From NCBI GenBank assembly GCA_003551745.1, contig PUNI01000064.1:1-5299 (forward strand): 5,299 nucleotides of DNA. Reading direction: 5' to 3'. Under the pieces are notes generated by a model that searched no databases, was not told the origin of the DNA, and worked only from the letters and a program-made list of their open reading frames with translations. The stretch's first letter is position 1, and each line of letters starts with the position of its first letter. Source of the stretch: Paracoccaceae bacterium (GTDB lineage Bacteria; Pseudomonadota; Alphaproteobacteria; Rhodobacterales; Rhodobacteraceae). Made by a program: the position numbers and the translations under genes. Below, piece after piece: positions 1-4,522 of this stretch.

Positions 1-27
1 CCCCGACGCGTCACCCGGTCGATGGCG

Positions 28-960
28 TCACCCCTCGAAACCATAGCCCAGCCGGTCCATGAGCGAGGTGAACCACATCGAGGCCAGCGCCGCCTCGGCC
101 ATGTCGGGATCATGCGGCCGGCGCGGGCGGGGCGCGATCCGGTCGCCGCGCCGGCCGCTGTCGCCCGACAGCCGGATCGCCGGCAGCAGCAGCCGGAAGC
201 CCGGATCGTAGCTCAGCCCCAGACGGTCGCACAGCCACTGCATCCGTCCCTCGGGATCGGCCAGGAAATCCTCGTAGCGCAGCACCGGCAGCCCGGCATG
301 GGCGTCCAGAAAGGCGTGGTAGCGGCGCGCGTATTCCTCCACCGTGCCGGGACTGAAATGCGGCCAGCCCCATTCCAGCAGGCTCAGCCAGGACTCGAAC
401 GGGTGGCGCACCGTCACCACCGAGCGCAGCGGCGCCATCGGCTCCAGCACCGCGCGCAGGGTGGGACGCCCGGGGACCTCCGCACCCACGCAGAAATGGC
501 TGTGGGCATGGTCGCGCAGCACCAGGTCCAGCCCGCTGCGCTGGCTGTCGGCGTGCAACACCTCGAGGCCCGCGCGGAAGATCGCCAGCAGCACCTCCTG
601 CCCCGGCGGGCGGCTGCCGGCGCGCGCCAGGCTGGGCAGGTCCGAGGGGAAGAACCCCGCCTTGCCGCCCTGTTCCAGCGTGCTCAGCGGGTCGACCTCG
701 CTCAGCAGGCGCACATTGGGCAGCGCGGCCAGGCAGCGGCAGATCAGCGTGCCGCCGGTGCAGGCCAGGTGATGCACCGTGCGCAGCGCCGCGGGCTCGG
801 CCGCCGCGGCCTCGTCGATCATCCCGCGGCACTGCTCCAGCAGGCTCGGCAACGGCAGGGCCGGCAGGTTGCGCGGGCCGGGCGGCTCCGGGGCCGCGCC
901 GTGCTCCTCCAGCAGCGCCAGCGCGTCGTGGATCGCGTCGCGGAAGGCCTTGCGGCTCAT
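28..960 (-). CDS. Divergent sulfotransferase-like P-loop protein, 310 aa
   Basis: Likely a cytoplasmic PAPS-dependent sulfotransferase or a close P-loop relative; the acceptor is unknown. An N-terminal helical segment (about 1-55) precedes a P-loop-like stretch at 62-77 (HHLACTGGTLICRCL), where TGGTLI replaces the usual GRSGST-type 5'-phosphosulfate loop. SEVDPLS (87-93) and RDHAHSHF (149-156) follow. RHPFESWLS (185-193) matches the 3'-phosphate-binding strand-helix with Arg and Ser. YEDFLADPEG (229-238) is the conserved acidic YED segment, and RLSGDSGRRGDRI (263-275) resembles the C-terminal nucleotide-binding loop. The length of 310 aa is normal for the family. The ATG at 958-960 is chosen because the frame upstream, back to a stop near 1003-1005, has no ATG, GTG or TTG. 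Its ribosome binding site is poor: GGTGAT directly abuts the ATG. The gene lies 97 bp downstream of the methyltransferase/coiled-coil gene and may be the last gene of the same transcript. The fold assignment is fairly secure; the activity is less so because of the atypical loop. Confidence 0.8.
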   Translation of the reverse strand: MSRKAFRDAIHDALALLEEHGAAPEPPGPRNLPALPLPSLLEQCRGMIDEAAAAEPAALRTVHHLACTGGTLICRCLAALPNVRLLSEVDPLSTLEQGGKAGFFPSDLPSLARAGSRPPGQEVLLAIFRAGLEVLHADSQRSGLDLVLRDHAHSHFCVGAEVPGRPTLRAVLEPMAPLRSVVTVRHPFESWLSLLEWGWPHFSPGTVEEYARRYHAFLDAHAGLPVLRYEDFLADPEGRMQWLCDRLGLSYDPGFRLLLPAIRLSGDSGRRGDRIAPRPRRPHDPDMAEAALASMWFTSLMDRLGYGFEG

Positions 961-962
961 AT

Positions 963-987
963 CACCGGCCCCGGGTGTTGACCGGTG
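963..987 (-). repeat. Inverted repeat just before the 310-aa sulfotransferase-like start
   Basis: CACCGG (963-968) and CCGGTG (982-987) are perfect 6-bp arms around a 13-nt loop. In the minus-strand transcript the 3' arm ends two bases before the ATG and contains the only SD-like bases (GGTGAT). A hairpin here could hide the translation start. Short GC-rich arms of this kind also arise by chance in such DNA, so function is uncertain. Confidence 0.3.
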
Positions 988-1057
988 TCTTCGCGACAGC
1001 CGTCACCCATCATGCGGCTGATGCATGGGGTGCGGTCAGCCTCCGGGGCCGTTGGTC

Positions 1058-2359
1058 TCATCGCTTCTTCGCCTTGCGCCTGCGCCGACCCGTCTCCTCG
1101 GGCGCCCCCTCCTGTTCGAGCGCCGCCGCCTGCCCCGCCGCCTGCCCCGCCGCCTGCCCCGCCGTCTGCCCCGCCGTCTGGCCCGCCACCTGAAGCGCGG
1201 GCGCCTCCTGGTCCAGCCGCTGCAGCATCTGCGCGGCCAGGGCCAGCCGCTCGGTCAGCCGCGCGAGCAGCGCGTCCTGCTTGTCCTTCTGCTCCAGCAG
1301 CCGGGCATGGCGGGCCTGCAGGTCCGTCAGGTCGGTCTCGCGCAGGGTCTGCAGCCGCAGCGCCAGCGACAGATCGGCCTGCAGCGTCTCGATCTTCTCG
1401 CCATCCTCGGCGCGGAGTTGCTCCAGCTCCGCGCGCAGGGCGTCGCGCTCCGCCGCCAGCCCGTCGGCCCGGGCCAGCGCCGCCGCCGCTTCGGCCCGGG
1501 CCGTCTCGCGTTCGGCTTCGGCCGTTCTGGCCTGGGCGCGCGCAGCGTCGCGTTGCGCGCTGCAGGCGGCGGCGCCGTCCTGCGCCGCCTCGAGGGTCTT
1601 GCGCGCCCCATCCCGCTCGGCCCGGGACGTCTCGGCCTCCCCCCGCGCCGCGTCGCGCTCGGCGGCAAGCTCGGCGATGCTGGCCTGGGCCTCGGCCACG
1701 GCCTGCGGCAGGAAAAACTCCAGACAGGGGCGATCGGGGTCGGTCGTGTCCTGCGCCTCGAGCCGGTATCCGGCCGCTTCCAGCTTGCGCCGCAGCGCCC
1801 CGGCGGTGGTGCTGCCGGCATAGTGTTCGGTCCGGCCGGCGCTCAGGAAGATCCGGCGGAACCGTGTCAGCGCCCCGGCCGCCGCCAGCCCGTCGATCAC
1901 CACCTCCTCCTCGCCCGGGGCGTCGATCACCAGCAGGTCGGGCAGATCGGGGTCGGGCATGCCGGGGTCGGGCCCCGCCGCAGGCAGCTCCGCCAGCAGG
2001 CTGGCCGGGGTGGCGGTCCGGACCTCCGGGGTGGCGACCCGGCGCAGGCCGGGAAACAGGGTGCCCAGCCCGGTGGGGGCGCGCAGGCTGGACAGCCCGG
2101 GCAGGTTGAACACCTGCAGCGGGGCGCGGCCGTCCGCGGCGGCCACGGCCAGCTCATGCAGCGTTACATGGGCGTGGCCCGCGATGCGGGCTTCCAGTGC
2201 GCGGGCGGCGGTGGGTTCGGGCTCCACCAGCACCACATGGCGTGCACCGCAGGCCAGATAGGCGTCCAGCTCGCGGCCTGCGCCCGCGCCCAGATGCAGG
2301 ATCAGACCGATGTCGCCATCCCCGCCCGACCCCAGCGCCGCCGAGACCGGATCAGCCAT
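1058..2359 (-). CDS. FkbM-like methyltransferase domain fused to long coiled coil and basic tail, 433 aa
   Basis: Residues 1-217 form a Rossmann-type domain. LHLGAGAGRELDAYL (20-34) is the SAM-binding glycine motif and VVLVEPEP (42-49) ends beta 2 with the expected acidic residue. HELAVAAADG (68-77), LPGLSSL (86-92) and DLLVIDAPGEEEVVIDGL (141-158) sit where FkbM methyltransferases have their Ala/Gly strand, Ser-rich segment and IDVEG-type motif. Known members O-methylate sugars or small molecules. Residues about 220-388 are Ala/Glu/Arg/Leu-rich and predicted to form a long coiled coil. Residues 392-412 are AGQT/AGQA repeats, and the protein ends in RRRRKAKKR (425-433). The ATG at 2357-2359 overlaps the upstream gene's TGA by 8 bp (ATGGCTGA) and follows GGGAGGGG (2369-2376), so coupled translation is likely. 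No signal peptide or membrane helix is seen. The altered IDVEG motif means activity is unproven; the domain could be a sensor or scaffold. Confidence 0.82.
   Translation of the reverse strand: MADPVSAALGSGGDGDIGLILHLGAGAGRELDAYLACGARHVVLVEPEPTAARALEARIAGHAHVTLHELAVAAADGRAPLQVFNLPGLSSLRAPTGLGTLFPGLRRVATPEVRTATPASLLAELPAAGPDPGMPDPDLPDLLVIDAPGEEEVVIDGLAAAGALTRFRRIFLSAGRTEHYAGSTTAGALRRKLEAAGYRLEAQDTTDPDRPCLEFFLPQAVAEAQASIAELAAERDAARGEAETSRAERDGARKTLEAAQDGAAACSAQRDAARAQARTAEAERETARAEAAAALARADGLAAERDALRAELEQLRAEDGEKIETLQADLSLALRLQTLRETDLTDLQARHARLLEQKDKQDALLARLTERLALAAQMLQRLDQEAPALQVAGQTAGQTAGQAAGQAAGQAAALEQEGAPEETGRRRRKAKKR
1125..1184 (-). repeat. 12-bp in-frame tandem repeat (AGQT/AGQA)
   Basis: Five consecutive 12-bp units start at 1125, 1137, 1149, 1161 and 1173. 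On the plus strand they read GCCGCCTGCCCC three times, then GCCGTCTGCCCC, then GCCGTCTGGCCC. They encode the AGQA/AGQT run near the C-terminus of the methyltransferase/coiled-coil protein. The first three units are identical, which points to recent duplication or slippage. The unit is a multiple of three, so copy-number change keeps the frame and the basic tail. Confidence 0.9.
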
Positions 2360-4106
2360 CGGTGTCGGCCCCTCCCGTCCCCGGGGCGGCCCGGCTGTCC
2401 CGCGGGCGCGGGGCGGCGGCCCGGCTGCGCGGGGCGCTGGCGGGTTTCTTCGGCGTGGTCCCGGGTTTGGGGGCCTTGGACCCGGACGTCTTGGACCCGG
2501 AAATCTTGGACCCGGAGGTTTTGGACATGGCGGTTTTGGTCACGGCGGTCCTGGACCCGGACGCGGGGGGGCGGGCGGGGTCCGGATCGGGGGTCCGGGC
2601 CGTGTCGTCCGTGCGCTGGTTTGCGACGGCCTGCTCCGCGCCGGCCTTGCCCGTGGCGGCCCGCTGTGGCGTGGGCGGCGACGCGCCGGTCCCGGCCGTG
2701 GCGGCCTGGTCGGCGGCACGCGGGTCGGCAGTGTCCGGGCCGGCGGCGATCGGGTCGGCCGGGGCCTCCTGCGGCGTGGCGCGCAGCGCTGACAGCTCGG
2801 TGCGCAGCCCGTCGGCCTCGGCGCCCAGGCTCAGGATCTGCGCCCCCAGAACGCCGTCGCGCCAGCGCCGCGCGGCCTCGGTGGCCGCGGCGCTGGCGGT
2901 GGCCTCCGCCGGGACGGCCTGCCGTCCGGCGCGCGCCTCGTCCGGGACGGCCTGCCGTCCGGTGTGCGCCTCGTCCAGGGTTGCCTGCAGCCTGGCGCGC
3001 GCCTCGTCCAGGGCGGCCTGCAGCCCGCTGCGCTCCTCTTCCAGCGCAGCCTGCACCCCGGTCCGGTCCTCGGCCTGCTGGCGGATCTGGGCCAGACCCG
3101 CCTCCGCGGCGGCGAGCCGGTCGCGCAGCGCCGCGGCGTCGACCTCCAGCGTGACCCGCGCCCGCTGGGCCTCGACCAGCTCGGCCTCCAGGCTGCGCTG
3201 CCGATCGCGGGCCTCCTGCGCGGCGGCCTCCTGCCGGGCCCGGTCCGCCTGCAGCGCGGTCAGTTGAGCCCGCAGATCGGCCGCCTCGCTGAAGGCGGCG
3301 GCGGCCTGGGCCGTGGCCTGGGCCTCGGTGGCCTCGATCCGGGCAAGATCCGCCTGCATCGCGTCGATCTGGCCCTGCAGAAGCGCGCGGTCGGCGCCCT
3401 GGGCGGTCAGCGCGCGCAGCCGGGTCAGCGCCCGGTCGGCCAGCGCCGCCGCGCCGCGGGCGTCGGGATCGGGGGACGCAGGCCCAGGGGAAGCGGGATC
3501 GGGGGAAGCGGGATCGGGGGAAGCGGGATCGGGGGAAGCGGGCCCGGAGGACTCGGGATCGGCCAGCGGCAGCATCATCGCCGACATCTCGTCGGCCAGC
3601 CGGCGCGCGGCCGGGTCGGCGGCCAGACAGGCCGCGGCCAGCAGCTCCAGCAGGGGGCCGTCGTCTTCAGGCCTGGCGCCCGCGTCCGGCCCGGGGGCGA
3701 CCGGGGGGTCCAGCGGATGGCCCAGCCGGCCGGCGAGCGCCGCCACCAGCGCCCCGGGCGCGGCACGGGCGGCGTCGGGGTCGACCAGCATCAGCCTCTG
3801 GCGCAGCGGGCGGCAGGCGGCCAGCAGCGCCTCGGTGGCGTCGCGCCAGCCGGTCAACGCGGCCTGCGGTCCCGCCCCCCCGGCCAGGGCCTGCGCCACC
3901 GCCGCGGCCGGCGCGCGGGCGAACAACAGGACCGGATCGCTCCCGTCGGGCAGTGTCGCCAGTGTATCGACGGGTCGCAGCGTCAGTGCGCCGGCCGCGG
4001 CCAGCGCCTCGAGCGGGGCCGGCGGGGATCCGCCCTCGGACAGCACGAGGACCACCGATGGCGCCCCCGATGGTTCCGGTGCGCCCGCCGCCTCTGCCTT
4101 GCCCAT
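2352..4106 (-). CDS. Repeat-rich coiled-coil protein of unknown function, 584 aa
   Basis: I do not recognise this family. Residues 1-180 look globular: a strand SVVLVLS (17-23), VLLFARAP (59-66), a helix around GWRDATEALLAACRPLRQR (86-104), then LMLVDPD (105-111) and a helical segment about 151-180. Six SPDPA-like pentapeptides (186-215) form a Pro-rich linker. Residues about 218-445 are Ala/Glu/Gln/Arg-rich coiled coil and contain five 11-residue repeats of the type GLQAALDEARA (350-404). Residues 446-516 are disordered, rich in Ala, Pro and Asp. The tail has six pentapeptides of SGSKT type (517-546) and ends in Lys/Arg/Pro-rich sequence. No signal peptide or membrane helix is seen. The ATG at 4104-4106 is preferred over an in-frame ATG at 4119-4121 because AGGAGG (4112-4117) sits 5 bases before it and lies inside the longer reading. 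The 3' end overlaps the methyltransferase/coiled-coil gene by 8 bp. A scaffold or spacer role is an inference. Confidence 0.8.
   Translation of the reverse strand: MGKAEAAGAPEPSGAPSVVLVLSEGGSPPAPLEALAAAGALTLRPVDTLATLPDGSDPVLLFARAPAAAVAQALAGGAGPQAALTGWRDATEALLAACRPLRQRLMLVDPDAARAAPGALVAALAGRLGHPLDPPVAPGPDAGARPEDDGPLLELLAAACLAADPAARRLADEMSAMMLPLADPESSGPASPDPASPDPASPDPASPGPASPDPDARGAAALADRALTRLRALTAQGADRALLQGQIDAMQADLARIEATEAQATAQAAAAFSEAADLRAQLTALQADRARQEAAAQEARDRQRSLEAELVEAQRARVTLEVDAAALRDRLAAAEAGLAQIRQQAEDRTGVQAALEEERSGLQAALDEARARLQATLDEAHTGRQAVPDEARAGRQAVPAEATASAAATEAARRWRDGVLGAQILSLGAEADGLRTELSALRATPQEAPADPIAAGPDTADPRAADQAATAGTGASPPTPQRAATGKAGAEQAVANQRTDDTARTPDPDPARPPASGSRTAVTKTAMSKTSGSKISGSKTSGSKAPKPGTTPKKPASAPRSRAAAPRPRDSRAAPGTGGADTDG
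2369..2376 (-). promoter_or_regulatory. Ribosome binding site of the methyltransferase/coiled-coil gene
   Basis: GGGAGGGG on the minus strand lies 9 bases before the ATG at 2357-2359, inside the end of the upstream gene. This supports the ATG as the true start and reinitiation by ribosomes finishing the upstream reading frame. Confidence 0.6.
2469..2558 (-). repeat. 15-bp in-frame tandem repeat encoding Ser/Thr-Lys pentapeptides
   Basis: Six 15-bp units encode GSRTA, VTKTA, MSKTS, GSKIS, GSKTS and GSKAP (residues 517-546 of the 584-aa protein). The plus-strand core TTGGACCCGGA is kept in the three units nearest the stop codon, and the others are diverged. Every unit carries one Lys or Arg flanked by Ser or Thr, giving an evenly spaced positive charge in a flexible tail. 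Confidence 0.85.
2895..3059 (-). repeat. 33-bp in-frame tandem repeat encoding 11-residue coiled-coil units
   Basis: Five 33-bp units encode GVQAALEEERS, GLQAALDEARA, RLQATLDEAHT, GRQAVPDEARA and GRQAVPAEATA (residues 350-404). In the register starting at 2902, adjacent copies at 2902-2934 and 2935-2967 share 29 of 33 bases, and those at 2968-3000 and 3001-3033 share 28 of 33. Eleven-residue periodicity is the hendecad pattern of coiled coils. The last two units carry Arg and Pro where earlier units have Leu. Confidence 0.88.
3462..3551 (-). repeat. 15-bp in-frame tandem repeat encoding SPDPA linker
   Basis: Six 15-bp units encode SSGPA, SPDPA three times, SPGPA and SPDPD (residues 186-215). 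Three central plus-strand copies of GGGATCGGGGGAAGC (3495-3539) are identical and the flanking copies are diverged, as expected for replication slippage. The encoded Pro/Asp linker separates the N-terminal globular domain from the coiled coil. Confidence 0.9.
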
Positions 4107-4111
4107 CGTCA

Positions 4112-4117
4112 CCTCCT
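4112..4117 (-). promoter_or_regulatory. Strong ribosome binding site that fixes the start of the 584-aa gene
   Basis: A perfect AGGAGG on the minus strand is followed by TGACG and the ATG at 4104-4106. It lies just downstream of an earlier in-frame ATG (4119-4121), so that earlier ATG is unlikely to be used. Confidence 0.85.
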
Positions 4118-4130
4118 GCACGCGGTGCAG
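4116..4130 (-). repeat. Inverted repeat CTGCAC-GCG-GTGCAG overlapping the SD
   Basis: Perfect 6-bp arms flank a 3-bp centre between the candidate promoter and the 584-aa gene. The 3' arm in the transcript shares its last two bases with the AGGAGG. It could be a small operator near the transcription start or an RNA hairpin tuning translation. Its effect is unknown. Confidence 0.4.
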
Positions 4131-4158
4131 TTACCACCTGCCCCGCGGGACATGTCAA
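4130..4158 (-). promoter_or_regulatory. Candidate sigma70-type promoter for the coiled-coil operon
   Basis: On the minus strand an exact TTGACA (4153-4158) is followed after 17 bases by GGTAAC (4130-4135), which matches only TATAAT positions 3-5. The spacer contains the palindrome CCCGCGGG (4142-4149). The position, about 25 bases from -10 to start codon, would leave a very short leader. The -35 is convincing and the -10 is weak. Confidence 0.4.
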
Positions 4159-4289
4159 TCGCAGCCGCCATCTTCTGCCAACGACCCCGGAGAGTTGCCC
4201 CTCCCCATGCTCCGGCGGCGTCTCGGGACACAGCCGACCCACCGCGACCGGTCACCACCCGGGGCCGTGGCGCGGCCGGCTCCGGATGG

Positions 4290-4305
4290 TTGACGAGACG
4301 TTAAC
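4290..4305 (+). promoter_or_regulatory. CtrA-box-like sequence
   Basis: TTGA, 7 bases, then TTAAC fits the alphaproteobacterial CtrA recognition pattern TTAA-N7-TTAAC with one mismatch. It sits about 185 bp upstream of the 584-aa gene start. The TTAAC half lies in the palindrome CGTTAACG (4299-4306). One near-match in 5 kb may be chance, although AT-rich words are scarce in this DNA. Confidence 0.25.
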
Positions 4306-4328
4306 GGGCCCGATCCAGCCCCGGAGCA

Positions 4329-4340
4329 GTATCCAGATAC
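4329..4340. repeat. Short palindrome GTATC-CA-GATAC
   Basis: Perfect 5-bp arms with a 2-bp centre. It lies 12 bp from the 12-bp direct repeat and is relatively AT-rich for its surroundings, as a dimeric regulator site could be. No specific regulator is recognised. Confidence 0.35.
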
Positions 4341-4352
4341 CCGTTCCAAGGG

Positions 4353-4385
4353 CCGAAACCTGGCAGCCGGACCCCGAAACCTGGC
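4353..4385. repeat. 12-bp direct repeat CCGAAACCTGGC with 21-bp period
   Basis: Identical copies lie at 4353-4364 and 4374-4385. The 21-bp start-to-start distance is two helical turns, so both copies face the same side of the DNA. This is typical of tandem protein-binding sites. It lies about 250 bp upstream of the 584-aa gene and about 140 bp past the end of the preceding gene. Confidence 0.5.
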
Positions 4386-4522
4386 CAGAAGCCGCCGGAT
4401 TCCGTCACGCCCCGCCCGAACCACCCCTCCACCCGCACCCAGCAACCTTTCGTTAACCGATCATGCCGCCTGCGAAGGGGCGCTTTGGGGAGAGCCCCGA
4501 CAGGTCCTGCGCGGGCCTCGCC

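Larger units (their letters stand above)
4107..4522. other. 416-bp non-coding regulatory region between the two transcription units
   Basis: No reading frame here has a credible start, ribosome binding site or protein-like composition. The small frames present are Arg/Gly/Pro-rich, as expected from GC-rich non-coding DNA. The region contains the candidate promoter, a palindrome (4329-4340), a 12-bp direct repeat (4353-4385) and two GTTAAC sites (4300-4305, 4452-4457). No intrinsic terminator with a T-run was found after the sulfotransferase-like gene that ends at 4523. A 4-bp GC stem (4487-4498) is too weak to call. Confidence 0.6.

Noticed and set aside
961..1057. Terminator or small gene in the 97-bp gap
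   Set aside because: Short imperfect inverted repeats near 1006-1029 lack a U-run, and no small frame has a ribosome binding site. The gap may simply be a leader.
2310..2792. Plus-strand frame with collagen-like Gly-rich repeats
   Set aside because: The Gly repeats are the antisense of the Ser/Thr-Lys pentapeptide array. Nothing supports expression.
1025..3154. 709-aa open frame on the plus strand across both coiled-coil genes
   Set aside because: It is Arg/Gly/Pro-rich with no domain or ribosome binding site and lies antisense to genes with clear motifs. Long antisense frames are expected where third positions are almost always G or C.
3462..3551. CRISPR-like array at the 15-bp repeats
   Set aside because: Units are contiguous with no spacers, far shorter than CRISPR repeats, and lie in frame inside a gene.
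4107..4121. Alternative upstream ATG for the 584-aa gene
   Set aside because: The AGGAGG lies downstream of this ATG and is ideally spaced for the ATG at 4104-4106.
2964..4304. 446-aa plus-strand open frame with Gly/Ser repeats
   Set aside because: Its repeats are the antisense reading of the 33-bp and 15-bp arrays of the 584-aa gene, and its end runs through non-coding DNA.
4155..4445. 96-aa minus-strand frame in the intergenic region
   Set aside because: It has no ribosome binding site and Arg/Gly-rich random-like composition, and it overlaps the candidate regulatory repeats.
4487..4498. GGGG-AGAG-CCCC hairpin after the sulfotransferase-like gene as a terminator
   Set aside because: The stem is only 4 bp, its extension has a mismatch in the transcribed RNA, and no U-run follows.
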